Below are positions 11,322 through 22,912 of a stretch of 64,000 nucleotides of DNA, one piece after another. Origin of the DNA: Raphanus sativus (Eukaryota; Streptophyta; Magnoliopsida; Brassicales; Brassicaceae). The notes under the pieces are model-generated. The model did no database searches. It had not been told where the DNA came from and saw only the letters and a list, made by a program, of their open reading frames with translations. Both the position numbers and the translations under genes were made by a program. Within the stretch, counting starts at the first letter, position 1. Each line of letters opens with the position of its first letter. The stretch is taken from positions 27,793,848 to 27,857,847 of the forward strand of contig NC_079512.1 of assembly GCF_000801105.2 (NCBI RefSeq), read 5' to 3'.

Positions 11322-12134
11322 TATTTTCTTATAATTAACCTTGAGCTCATCAGTAAGCTATTTATTATAATTTAGTAATTTGTCGTTATTCTTTCTTGCA
11401 TTATTAATTTTCCTAATAAGCCCTACCACATGGCGATCGTTACACCAAGATTCAAGTTCACCCAAGAAACGTAATCATTTTGATTGCGATTAAAGAACAA
11501 ATTACACTACTGTCCGCTTTACTTGATTAGGTACATGATTAATCTTGGTTTGCTTTTTATAAACTCAATATAATAGTATATCGATGACAATAAAGTAATG
11601 AAAATAATATGTCAAACTGAGATAAAGTTTAATACAACAAGGTCGGCACGCCGAAATTCCTAGATAAAACAAAGCCTACCCATACTAGCTTTTAATTAAT
11701 TAAAAATGCTATACTTTCGATTGTTTTTGTTAACATTTTTTGTGCTTGGCCCTTCAATCAAGGAAACATTGGTTATTATCAGTCGAACCATCACCCATGT
11801 GCTGAAACTCTCCTAGTCTCCTCTTAACAGTCTCAATCAAAATCTTATAGAAATCTGATTTATCCATTGTCGGCACCCTTTCATGGCTTTTATTATTGTA
11901 TATCAAGTGTCTCTACACTATTAGTTTACAAACATTAAACAAAAAAATATTTAAAAGAGGAAGACTTGTAAATTGTAAAAGCAACTGCACATGCAAGTAT
12001 GTATGTGGTTTTGTCCTTTTCTTGACCTCTTGTATCTTATATAAACCACTTAAATGTTTGTCTATGTATCACAAAGCTCAGAGAGAAAACAGAAGTGAAA
12101 AAAAAAAACTCCACAGAAATCAAACTAGAAAGAG
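11322..12134. other. Intergenic; promoter of the BAG-like gene at right
   Basis: No gene seen. A candidate TATA box (TATATAAACC, about 12038) lies roughly 95 bp before the ATG at 12135. The rest is AT-rich. Confidence 0.4.
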
Positions 12135-12938
12135 ATGATGAAGTTCAAGTCCAAGAGATTTGGCATTAGGTTCGGTTTTGGTAAAAGAACCAACAATAAA
12201 GGCACACAACAAGATCAACAACAAAAGGGATTTGGTAATAACAACAACAATAGTAGCAGCAGCAACTATGAGATCAAATGGGAACTTAGGCCAGGAGGTA
12301 TGCTTGTTCAAAAGAGACAAGAGAGCATTGGTGAAGACTTGATCTCCATAAGAGTCTCTACTTTTGCTCATTTTCATGATCTCTCCATAGAAGCCACCTC
12401 CACTTTTGGTAAATTCCTCATCTCTCAACACTTCTGAATATTAAATTTGTGCCATTTTGAGAGACTTATCTAACAGTATAATTTGATATAGTATCAGAAT
12501 ATATAAGATTTAAAGGGTTTAATCGAATATATCCTGAGGTTACGATAAATATTGTTTACTAGAATCACAAAAAACTTTTGAAATTATGGAATAATTTCTT
12601 ATTAAAGCTATAAAACCATCCCACATTATGAAATAGAAAAGATAATGTTAAAAAAAAAATGAAACAAATTCCAGATTATATAAAACTCGTGATATTACAA
12701 CTGATTTATACTTTATGGATTTACAGGAGAACTTAAGATGGTACTAGCATTGCTCACCAGTCTCGAGCCAAAACAACAACGGCTATTGTTTAGAGGGAAA
12801 GAAAGAGAGGATAATGAATATCTACACATGGTTGGTGTTGGAGAAAAAGACAGAGTGTTGTTGTTAGAAGATCCTGCCTTCAAAGAGAAAAAGCTTCTAA
12901 ACAACATTTCTACTTCTTGCCATACTATAATCGTATAA
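12135..12938 (+). CDS. BAG-family-like ubiquitin-domain protein
   Basis: Two exons, 12135-12408 and 12727-12938, join in frame (G split across the intron) to give 161 residues. A basic, Gln/Asn-rich head (residues 1-45) precedes the block EIKWELRPGGMLVQKR, characteristic of plant BAG1-4 proteins. A ubiquitin-like domain follows: ISIRVSTFAHFHDLSIEA, FGELKMVLALLTSLEPKQQR, LLFRGKERED and KDRVLLLEDPAFKEKKLL. Full-length BAG proteins continue into a three-helix BAG domain that binds Hsp70. Here the frame ends about 25 residues after the ubiquitin-like fold, so Hsp70 binding by a BAG domain is not expected. The short form resembles the Arabidopsis At5g14360 type, so it is probably native, not a truncation. 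Confidence 0.82.
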
Positions 12939-13501
12939 ATAACGAAACAAATTTGTCAAATTAGTTGTTTGTTAACTTCTTGGTGAACCATAAAACCAGC
13001 CAAGAATAATAACTAGATAGGATTCATGCATAATGCGTACTATTGATTATACAAATTCCATGTATTCGTTCTCCTTCGAAGTTGTAAAACTAATATGTTT
13101 ACATGTAATATATTTGTCAAAGTTTTCAGAGTGTTCCGTACTTCCGATAAGTTTTCTTATTAGTTACATGCTGAAGAGTAAGAGTTTCAGACAATAGATA
13201 TTATGTTATCGTTAATATCCACATATATTATTAATTTATTATTCGCTTAGATGATGTGGTACATTAGTTGACTTTTCTGCTAATAGAACTAAACCGGGCA
13301 AACAAACCGAAACTCATAACCGAGCTGGTCAAGACCCATATATCAACCAACACCTTTCATTTCTCGGTATACTCCGGTTAGGCCCTTAACTTCTCAAAAA
13401 TTTACAGAATAACATTATTATACCAAACATCCTCCACTTGGTTATTTTATAAGACTAGTACGTCCACAAACCACAAGTCTAAACCACCAGTTTTTAGTGG
13501 T
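12939..13501. other. Intergenic between convergent genes, no gene seen
   Basis: Contains the 3' UTRs of the BAG-like gene (+) and the CCT gene (-). No open frame with recognisable content. Confidence 0.45.
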
Positions 13502-15205
13502 TTACAAATCGTCCCTCTTCACAAACCGGCCCTGAAAAGAGAGGAACCAAAACCAATGGTTAAATAGAACCAGCAGTTCCACACATCAACCCAATCTATT
13601 TATCCGTCTTAATGTATTAAACTATTAATTTATCGATCATGTTTATACATTATACTACATCCAGTAGTGTAAAAATGCTGAAAAGAAAAGAAAGGAAGCT
13701 TGCTTACTTTAACACGAGGACGTTTCTCAGCGTTGAGTTTACGAACTTGGTATCGAATCCGCTTAGAGAAAAGGCGGCTTTGCCGTTTCTCTTTATACCG
13801 TAGCAAGCTCGCTTCTCTATGCCCTCTCCATAACGACTCCGTCGTCTCCATCTCCATCTCCATCTCCATCTCCGGCACCGCCCATAAATTCCCTGCGTCT
13901 CCACCGCCGGTATACACCTAAAAACAACCATCAAAATACACCTGCTTAGTTTCAAATCTTACTTATCTAGCTTAGGTTTATTTTGACGATACCGACGATG
14001 ACCAAAATATATTATATTTTAGAATTTGTACATTTGTCATCAATATAGCGTATTATTTGATAAGCTCGATCGGTTTCACGATTTGACAAATGTTTTTATC
14101 AGTCTAACAGTTACGTAAAAAATCAACATGTACAAGTTTTAGCATTTTGTAGGGTTAGAAACTTACAATAAAAAATTAAAAGAAAAAAAAAATCATTGTG
14201 CTGTTACATTTTTCAGTATATTACACAGTCAAAGCTTTTAATTACAGTTACAAAAAAAAAATTTAATTAGGCTACATTACAGTTTCAAGGAAAAACTCGT
14301 GACCACATCAAAATTTCAATGCTTTTAATATGTCAACTTTTTTTTGGAACACTAATATGTCAACTTAATTACTAAACATTTAACCACTAACTACGATTAA
14401 ACATAAAAAATGACGAAAAGAGATGTTTACTTACATCAGTGGAAGCATGCAAGTCCGGGACCGTCTGCGGCGGTTCTCCGTCGACATAAAGAGTACCTTT
14501 ATCCGGCCAAGCCTCCATGATCTGCTCGTAATCAAGCTTCAGAGCCAGCGAAGAAGGCCTTCCAATATCGTTCCCATCTCCGCCGCAACAACGCGGAGTT
14601 CCGCTCCTACTCATCACCTCGTCCACAACCTCCGAATAACTCACCCACCGCTCCGCCGTAGTCTCCTCCTTGCTCGCTCCTTTCCTCATGGCTGTCAGTA
14701 GAAGCGAAGTAGAGGTCGATCCATGCTCCTGAAAGTCGTACGGAGACATGTTCCTTCCTTCCTCATCGGCGGGGGCGGAGGAGGGGAGCAGATCGTGGAT
14801 CGATGATATTGTGCTGTCGGTGGTTGAACTGAAGAGGTAAGCTGCGACTGTGTCGTACTGCTCTTCTTCTTTCTCTCCTCCTCTCACAGTACTCTCCTCC
14901 ACTCTCTTCTTCTCCTTAAACGGTGTCGTACCAGCTCCTTCTTTCGATGGTTTTTGTTTGCTCTTCTTTTTGTTTGACGTGGCTACATGACTCTCGTCGA
15001 TCTCGTGAGAAGTGTTGATTTCGAGCTTGAGACTGAGAAATTTAGGTTTCTTCGTCTTTGTTCTGATCTGCTTATTACGAGACGTTTCAAGATTCGAAGG
15101 AGAGTCGTCATCCATCATGGCTATGTATTTCCTCTTCTTGATCCTATTGGATGTTCTCCTGCTCTGTTTTTTTTCTCCAGCCACTGGACTGGGTTCGCTA
15201 CACAT
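13502..15205 (-). CDS. CCT-motif family nuclear protein
   Basis: Three exons: 14435-15205, 13708-13917 and 13502-13531, giving 336 residues. The start chosen is the second in-frame Met ([14 protein letters not shown]); an ATG 14 codons upstream (15247) is possible. The N-terminus is basic ([12 protein letters not shown]) and looks like a nuclear localisation signal. The CCT domain occupies the C-terminus: [37 protein letters not shown], then [13 protein letters not shown] supplied by the tiny third exon. CCT domains bind NF-Y histone-fold partners or DNA in CONSTANS, TOC1 and CIA2-like proteins. There is no B-box or response-regulator domain, so this is the CMF/CIA2-like class, probably the At5g14370 orthologue. 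A Met-Glu repeat sits just before the CCT domain. Function beyond transcription regulation is unknown. Confidence 0.85.
13845..13873. repeat. Coding hexanucleotide repeat in the CCT gene
   Basis: TCTCCA repeated about five times (GAGATG on the coding strand) encodes the Met-Glu run in exon 2 of the CCT-motif gene. The length is a multiple of six, so slippage keeps the frame. Confidence 0.9.
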
Positions 15206-16714
15206 CTTTGATCCCTCTTTCACTGTATAACTGTGTGTGTCTCTCACTCTTAATTAACCTGTTCTCTCTGTTTTGTAAGAGAGAGTACGTAGGTGGAGGG
15301 AAAAGGAAAGCTGATCGTGATGGTACTTTGACACGTGTCGATTAGTCGTTGGATAAAATTATTGTAATCTTGGATTCTGTTTGGATGTGCAAGGAGGGAA
15401 TAATTACGTATTAATTCTATTTTTATTTTCAACTTTTTCACTAAGCACTTTTTATTTACAATAGAGTTTTCTTTTGTAAAAACATTTGTAGAGATCACAC
15501 GTATATATTACTATATTAGAAAGTTTTGGGACTGTTATGTCATATATTATTTTCGGAGGTATCAAATCTCCTTATATTAATTGAAATTAACACAACTTAA
15601 ACTAGTAAACAAACGTGACTAACAGCATGAGATTTTTTTCGAGCCATTATTGCTGATAAATATATCAAAAGTAGTATAATATCTTACGACATTTATCTCC
15701 GTGATAAGGTTGCATTTGCATTATTGTTATTCCACGCTGTCATCGAACGCAATGAAATTTCAAAATGCGAATCCAATTCATCATAAATTGACAAGAGAGG
15801 ATATACCATTTGAACTTGCGGTTTGTTGTAAATTTTGCTACCACCGACAGCGATGACTTGTGAAGTGATTTATAGTACAGACTTGTGAAGTGATTTATTG
15901 TCAGTATCATCCTGAACGATTTGATGACACCTTCCGTATATATATAGATTTTCTCCTATGATAACATACGTTCACGTGAAATAAAATAGAAAGTTATTCA
16001 CATTATTTTGTCTTTTACATTTTCTTTAGGCTAGGATTTTAAGAAAACCATAAATCAGCTCATACACACTTTGTAAACGTAAAATAATACTAGCAGCTCT
16101 GATTGAGAGATTATGAATTTTTGTTTGGTTCTAATATTAGCATTAGAATCTTAAAATGAAGTTTGGGCTTTTGATCTTAAAGAGTTCATAGTGCTGTTGA
16201 AAGAAGCCCAAATAAAACCCCGATTTTTTGGCTGCACTGTGGATATATAATAAGTACACACAGAACTATACACAAGTCATTACTACAAGGTCCAGACACA
16301 TAGAAAGTAACGCATGGTGAAGTTTTCTGCAGCTTAGGTATTCGAAGACAGTTGTTAATGTTCTGACAAAGTTACAAAACAGACAAACACCTCTTTGATT
16401 ATATCTTTGTGTGACGTGTTGTTTGCTTCATATTTTTGTTAATTGCTTTCATCATCGTCTGCTGTGTATACACAGTTCAGTTATACTGTAGAGTGTAGAT
16501 CATTCAGGCTAATGCAATTATGCAAAGCCCTAATGTAACTCAACTGTTTGCTTAATAGGCAAGGCATCCTGAAAAAAAATTATCATACCCAAATAAACTA
16601 TAATTAACAACTCACATTCAAAACAAGAAAAAAAAAAGACATTAGAATCGTAATCAAGATCAAGATCAAATGTTCATGTTCTGTAACAACAATTATATGT
16701 ACGATTTCTCCGGT
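15206..16714. other. Intergenic, no gene seen
   Basis: Holds the CCT gene promoter (right side of that gene) and the 3' flank of the hydrolase gene. In Arabidopsis, as I recall, AGP6 lies here (At5g14380); no signal peptide plus Pro/Ala-rich frame is visible. A short direct repeat, GACTTGTGAAGTGATTTAT, occurs at 15856 and 15881. Confidence 0.45.
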
Positions 16715-18645
16715 TTATTCAGACCGTACTCTATCCAACTTATCAACACTCTTCCTCCCTCTCTCAATCTGATGATGATGATGGTCAACGCTCTTCCTTG
16801 TCTTGTCATGGAGGTCAACGCTCCTCCTCGACCGATCTAAGTGCTGCTCGAAAGTGATTCTCAGCTTACTCTTCTTGGAAGGACCCTTTGGCGGTTTCTC
16901 TTTCTCCCTTCTATCAACGCTTTGCCTTGGTGGCTTCTCTCTTCTATCTACGCTCTGCCTCGGCATTTCCACATCACCGCTCTTGTTTTCTGACTGGCTC
17001 GTGCTCGCCCTCGCTCTCGAGGAGAGAGGTCTCTCTACGGTTGCGATGAATTTCTTAAGGTGTTTGATGTATTCAGGGTAGTGTTCTAGATCACAGTGGC
17101 TACCTCCTTCGAGCCAAAGCGGTTCATACTTCTCTTTAGAGAGTTCCCACAACTGTTTACCATGGGAACAGTCCACAACTTCATCTGAAGTCCCCTGCAA
17201 CCAGAGAGATAAGAGTTAAAAGATGTTCCAAATAAAAAAACAAGAGCTTAGAGAGAGTTTGATATGTAACTCACGTGAATGACAAGAACCGGGCAATTCA
17301 CAAGTGTGATCTTGTCAATATTCTGCACAAGAAATAAAACATAAACAATGAATGATTCTTTATTTTTTTTTTTTGAATACCACTGGTGAATGATGAATTT
17401 TATTACCTTGTAGATGTCAAACCAATAAGTCTTCTTCACTGGATACATTACTCTTAGGCCTGAAAGAATGGGGCTATGGAGAACAACAGCTTTTAACTGA
17501 GGCAATCGAGCAGCGAGATCTAGTGTAGGTCCACTTCCTACGGACTGACCATAAAGGATTACATCTTCCTGTTTTGATCCATAGCTCTCTTCGAGACATT
17601 TATACGCAGCTTCTATATCAGCATATGTGTGGTTCTCACTGGGCTGAAGTCATATCATATACACAAAAAAAAAAAAAAAGATTCTTATAATTAATTCTAT
17701 AACCAACAATACTCTCACTGATGTTTGTTAAGGACAAACAAACCTTTCCAGTAGACTGTCCATACCCTGAGTAATCGTAACTGCAAGAAGAATGCAGAAA
17801 AGCAAAACATTTATTGAGATGAATCAAACTAGGAAGGATCACTCAAGTTGAAAGATGTATTGTTCATTAAGATCATTCTAAACTAAAAAAGTTTCTGATA
17901 CAAGCAGAAACATACAGATTAACAATACAAAGAAGGCCAAAACCAAATGAATAGTATCATACAGATTAGACCCAAAACTTCTTTAACAAAAAAAAAAGAC
18001 TTAACAAGAACCAACATCCACACTTCCATTGAAATGATTCTACAACTTTTAACCAGAGATATGTATGAAACTTTCAACCACAAGCCTGATCAGGAAGCAA
18101 TGTAATAGACTTGAAAAGAACCAATCAAACAGTGAATCAGAAGAAACAAAAAAAAAGTATTTTTCTTTTTATCCAGAGAAAAAAAAAGAAAGCAAGAAAA
18201 AAAAAAGTAGAAACACCAAAACCAACATGGAAGCAAAGCTAATAGGTGAAGTTTTCAGTCATTAAAAAAGTCTTGAGTTTGACACAAACAGAACAGAGTT
18301 ACAGAACAGAGTTTAGGACGAAAGAGTGGAACTTTTAACATACCCCATAAGATTAACCTTGAGATGAATGCTGAGCTCGATGAATAGCTTATACATCTGG
18401 CCCAGATCGGCTGCGTTTCCATGTGAATAAAGCAGAGTAGAAGTAGCCATCGGGTGTCTGACGTACATAGCTACGATCTCTGTTCCTTTACGTGTCCTAA
18501 GCTTTAAGATTTCCACGTTCTCACGGTGAGGAAACGGGTTCATCAGAAAAAGTCCTGTCACTTCGTCCGAGACGAGACTGTATGACGACGGACTCGGCGG
18601 ACAAAAAGCCAACTTCGCCGCAATCGATGACGTCACTCCTCCCAT
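16715..18645 (-). CDS. ABHD17-like alpha/beta hydrolase
   Basis: Five exons: 18344-18645, 17744-17780, 17407-17643, 17275-17322 and 16715-17194; 367 residues. The N-terminus MGGVTSS fits N-myristoylation at Gly2. The alpha/beta hydrolase core shows [11 protein letters not shown] (oxyanion region), [12 protein letters not shown], the nucleophile elbow GQSVGSG, the acid in GTSDEVVD, and the catalytic His in [12 protein letters not shown], so the triad is intact. Animal relatives (ABHD17) remove palmitate from membrane proteins; the plant substrate is not established. The C-terminal 75 residues are basic and repeat R-[QRK]-S-V-D five times, possible phosphorylation or membrane-binding sites. Position suggests the At5g14390 orthologue. 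No broken exon was seen. Confidence 0.87.
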
Positions 18646-18712
18646 CTCTCTTTATCTCATTTGCTTCACAGTTCCTTTAAACTGTTAGATGAAGAACATT
18701 TTTTCAGCTATG

Positions 18713-18733
18713 GAGAGAGAGAGAGAGAGAGAG
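18713..18733. repeat. (GA)n microsatellite in the hydrolase 5' leader region
   Basis: About ten GA dinucleotides, 68-88 bp upstream of the hydrolase ATG (CT-rich on the transcribed strand), a common plant leader or core-promoter pattern. Confidence 0.85.
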
Positions 18734-20460
18734 GATTTAGGAAGAAAAGGTGGCGCTTGAAAGGGTAAAGGAGAAGAAGAATGACAAATAAACAAAACTG
18801 TTATTAAAGTTTGGAACTTCTTTTTTAATAAACTCGATAGATTCGTTACATAAATGTTGATAAGAATACTTGAACTGTAAAATGTTTTATTTTTAATTTT
18901 CTGCGACCATAACTAAAAAGAGGATAAATGATTACAAGTACAGGGAGTTGCAGACAAGCTGGAGCTTGTGTCAATGGATTCATATCACTAAAGTCAAATA
19001 CATGTGGACAAGTACTAAAAAGGCTACTTTTCTGCAGGTAAAAGGGCGTTTTAAACTAATAATTCAGCGTTGGTGGAGTGCTAAATCATATGTTATGATT
19101 AGACGTGTATATATATCTTTGGAGCACTAAATTTAAGAGTGAAGATGGATGGCACAATGAAAATTTTTATAACTGAATTGAACAAGAACGTTACAGAATT
19201 AAGATAAAAACATGAAGTAATACTAGTAGGCAAAAGAAAATATGTATAGTTTATTTTTTAAAAAATGTAGAGAAGGGGGTATATGTTGGTTCGGTTCATG
19301 GGGGTCCATGATAAATAAAAAGCGGAATGCAATTTTTGTGAGTGGTGGGTCTTAGAGCAGCCACAACGGAGAGTTTAATCGAGTTCTTAGCGTGTTTTCC
19401 GAGACAAACAACATAAAGATAATAATAAAAAAATTGGTAACCGAAGGATTGAACAAGGATTGATCCTTAATTAAAAATTTTAAGGATCAAATCCTTAACG
19501 ACGTGGCAATACGTGAGTGGTCCGGCTGTGCTAAGGTTGTGTTTCGCGTGTTTCACTCTCTCCATCACGAAAAAAAATTTCTCTCCAAGAGGAAAAGCGA
19601 TTGTGAAACATTGAAGGTAAATCGGAGGTGATGATGGGGGATGATGAATTTGGACAGGAAGATGATGAATTAAGGAACCTTGGATCAGGGTGTACGAAGG
19701 TGGGTGTGAAGATTTCGGCGGCGTGGAGGAGATTGGGTGGGTGTGAAGATTCCGGCGGTGTGTACGAAGGTGGGTGTGAAGATTCCGGCGGCGTCTGATA
19801 ATCTGAGTTTCAGGTTCTAATACGTCCTTCTCCTGCCCTTCGAATAAATGTTACTTGTGGTTTTTCTTGGTCTATGGAGTTCCTTGGTGGCTTCTTAGTT
19901 TTGAAGCAATAGAAAGAGGTTGAGGCTTTGTTCTGTCCATATGAAGGTGTGGTTGAGATGACTGTTCTACCGGGTGTTTGTTTCTTTTTGATTTAGGTTT
20001 TGGTTTCATCTTAGTGATGGTGTGTGGTCATCGTGAATGGGTGGTTCAGATGATGGTTTTAACTCTTCATGAAGAACTTCTACTTCTCATGCTCTTTTGC
20101 CTAGTTGTGGTGAGACTTCCGAGTTCCCAGATTGCTACATTGATTCTATTAATGATGATTGTTTACAGGAAGAAGGCATGTTTCGATGCAATTATCAAGA
20201 ACCTTCATCGGACTAACCAATCTTCTCTTAATGGAAGGTATAGTATAATGATATGTGGACACTCACTCTGTTTTGCAAGAAATGTGTTGTGATAATAACT
20301 TTCTTTCTCTGTTTTTTTTTGCTGCTGCTGCTTGTGTAAAGAAACGAAGATGAAGTGATTGATGGCAAGAGAAAACATCTGAAACCAGGTAACGTATCTC
20401 CTCGTCCATGCCCATATAACGTGTTACCCCCTTCCTTACGTTGAGACTTTTACAGTCCCT

Positions 20461-20559
20461 GCAATCTCAAACGAAGATAAAGCTGAGGTTGCTTCCTGAA
20501 GGGTTTTGGAGAGGATACAAGGGTTGTTTGTTCTTGATCTCTCCAACAATCAGCTCCAG
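20461..20559 (+). pseudogene. Fragment of a Ras-group-related LRR (PIRL) gene
   Basis: One frame reads LRLLPEGF; after a frameshift the next reads ERIQGLFVLDLSNNQLQ. Together they match the start of the leucine-rich repeats of plant intracellular Ras-group-related LRR proteins (remembered pattern LLPEAFGRIQGL-VLNLSNNQLQ). It ends at a CAG|GT splice-donor-like junction, as if an exon had been copied from genomic DNA. It is too short and broken to encode a protein, and lies inside the composite element. Confidence 0.55.
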
Positions 20560-20767
20560 GTTACTTCTTGTTCCCTTTGAAATTACAATGTTGTGTTGCA
20601 TTGCTGTCTTGGATCTGTTCTTAAGGTAAAAAAAATAATCTAAGAACTCCATATTAGTAACATCATTGGACATATAAATTGTGATTAGAATCCTAAACTA
20701 TTCAAAAAATAAAAAATAAAACAAATAACATTAATCTATTCCTAAGGATTCCAATGGTGGGTAACAC

Positions 20768-22029
20768 TAGGCCTGGGATTCTGACCCGAACCGGACGGTC
20801 CGAACCGAACCGAACCGAACATTATGACATTCGGTTAGTGCTCGGTTATCAGAAGCAAACCGATCGGAAGCTGTTAAAAAAATGTTCGGTTAGTGCGTCG
20901 GTTCGGTTCGGTTCATGATAACCGATCGGTTAACCGATATTTTTAACCTACCTATATATATAACTCTTATTAACCTAAACAACCCTAATCAGTTTCTCTT
21001 TTCTTCCTCAAACTCGAGCCGCAGCTTCGTCGGATTCTCAACCCTAGCAACTCGTTTTCGTCCGATTCACACATCTTTCCGACCACTAGGTAGGTTCTTC
21101 ACCTTTTCACTCTCTTCTCTATTTCTGTGTAGTTTTGAGTTTGCGATTGATTTGAGGACTAGGGTTTCTGTCGAAATCAATTAGGGGTTTATGATTTGGC
21201 TTGAATGAGGGGTCGATTATCTTTGTGAGAGTGTCTCCAAGTGTTTGATTTGGATTAATGATGAGTTTTGATGGATTTGAGATTTAGGGTTTTGGTCGAA
21301 ATCGATTTTGGGGGTAGACGTTAAGGGTGGCTTTAGGTTGAAGGTTTGGCTGGTTGATTGTAAGTGTCTTGTTGCTGTTCTGTCGGTACTCTCTTTTTAA
21401 CTTAATTTTTTCGTTTTATTATCAGGAGCAAATGCGGTGGTAGAAACAAAAGATCGTCTTTCTTTTTCCATGGTAATTTTTAATCTGTTTGAACTGCTTT
21501 GTGTGTTTTTGTGTTTTTGTTCTTTTTTCACTGATTTATTAAAATTGCAGGTTGGTGGAGTTCAAGCGTCATGGTGACCTTTAGTTTTTAGTTTTCTGTT
21601 GTGTTGTTTGATCACTCTTTATGTTTTGCGGGACATTATAAGATTTGAGTCATAGATTCTTAGATTTAGAATGTTGGATCATATTAGATGTTTGAGAAAG
21701 AAAGAACAATATACATGTTGGTTTTTTTTGCTGATAAATGTGGATTTTTCAAGTCATATCCGAAAAATTCATTAATAACCCGAAAACCGAAGATAACCGA
21801 AAAATCCAAAAATAACTGAGTGTAACCGAAAATATCGGTTTTCTGGTAAATAATATAAAAATTCGGTTAAATTCGGAAATAAATTGGAAACCGAAAATAA
21901 CCGACTTTCGAACCGACCCGAACCGAATTCAATTTCGGTTTTCTTCGGAATTAGTTTTAAAAATTCCGGTTAACCGAGAACCGAAATTTCGGTTCGTTTC
22001 GGTTTCGGAAAACCGAAATCGCAGGCCTA
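20768..22029. mobile_element. Non-autonomous hAT element, 1.26 kb, perfect 8-bp TSD
   Basis: Flanked by the perfect 8-bp duplication GGTAACAC (20760-20767 and 22030-22037). Termini TAGGCCTGGGATT and TAGGCCTGCGATT (complement of the right end) form a 13-bp inverted repeat with one mismatch. The 8-bp TSD and TAGGCCTG ends are typical of the hAT superfamily. Subterminal regions are dense in GGTTCGG/CCGAACC words, expected transposase-binding repeats. The centre has a promoter/5'-UTR-like stretch with CCCTAA-type words and splice-like signals, but no hAT transposase (no RISF-like or C-terminal dimerisation block); the 89-codon frame at 20915-21184 is unrecognised. Confidence 0.85.
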
Positions 22030-22495
22030 GGTAACACCATTGGAGTTGCTCTGTGCCAGCTTGAAAAATATTTTATTTGATTTTGATTATTTTAAATTCT
22101 ATTATACTTTTGGGCACAATTTTGAAAATATTTTAAGGCTTTACAAAAAAAAAAAAATCTTAACAAATTTTTTATTAAAAAATTAACCGAAAAAGAAGAA
22201 AACTTGGTACTAGCATGACCTACAAAGGCGACTGAACATGCCTACAAAGGCCACCGGCACTAGCATGACCAAGTCTCGTACATACCGTAAACGAAAGCAA
22301 ACCTCTAGAAAAACGAGATTGGATGTACGAATTTCAATTGGGCCTTCGTCCAGGAGGAGCTTAACGTCGTGGTCCTTTAATCAATAAGTGAAGCCCAACA
22401 AGTGAAGTTGCTTAGCTTTTTTTTATAGACACACAAAACACACACAAATTCTAGTTATTAAAAAAAAATTAATTTTGTAATAGCTCAAAACAATA

Positions 22496-22520
22496 CTAGG
22501 TATTTTGCTCGTGTGCAAGT
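22496..22520 (-). mobile_element. Helitron-like 3' terminus (minus strand)
   Basis: Read on the minus strand the sequence is GCACACGAGCAAAATACCTAG followed by host T: a weak hairpin, then CTAG at an A/T target. A related copy of the hairpin segment (TATTTTGCGCGTGTGCAAGT) recurs at about 22556-22575. The matching 5' end was not identified with confidence. Confidence 0.4.
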
Positions 22521-22912
22521 ATAATAATTGTACAAATATGTATCTAATTGTACAAATATTTTGCGCGTGTGCAAGTATTATAAGTTTTTAATATTAGTGT
22601 AAATACGCATCTAAACTAAACTAAACTAGACTAGTATTTGACTCATTCATTTTTATCTCTTAAATTTATTTATTTTCTTCTAAATTAATTAAGTTTTTTC
22701 ACAATAATTTTGTATTACGTAAGACAAACTTGAAAACAGACATTTGAAATATTCAGTAATAGTAAAGTTTTTCATTTTAATAAAATTATCTTAGGCTGCA
22801 TAAAATAAACTTGAAAAATATTAATGTATACATAAAGTTTTATACAATATATATAGGGATCTATCTTCTTTTTTTTTTAATTTTAAAATTGAGTGATTTA
22901 AAATAATGTTTT

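Larger units (their letters stand above)
19354..22052. mobile_element. Putative composite DNA transposon with gene fragments
   Basis: The left edge AGAGCAGCCACAACGGAG and the reverse complement of the right edge, AGAGCAACTCCAATGGTG, form an imperfect terminal inverted repeat. Between them lie a GC-richer gene-like stretch (19620-19800) with two copies of a ~30-bp unit GTGTACGAAGGTGGGTGTGA at 19690 and 19764, a stop-riddled coding-like stretch (20030-20230), an LRR gene fragment (about 20461) and a nested hAT. This is the organisation of a Pack-type element. I found no clear target-site duplication, so the superfamily is unassigned and the outer boundaries are approximate. Confidence 0.45.

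Noticed and set aside
19978..20292. 104-codon hydrophobic frame
   Set aside because: Another frame of the same DNA shows more protein-like text with stops, so this is a shadow of a decayed coding region.
20915..21184. 89-codon open frame inside the hAT
   Set aside because: Starts in an untranslated-leader-like region, Ser/Phe-rich, no family match, overlaps probable splice sites.
22496..22858. Complete small Helitron on the minus strand
   Set aside because: A possible 5' end (TCCCTATATATATTG) exists near 22858, but the hairpin is weak and no empty site is known, so only the 3' terminus is reported.
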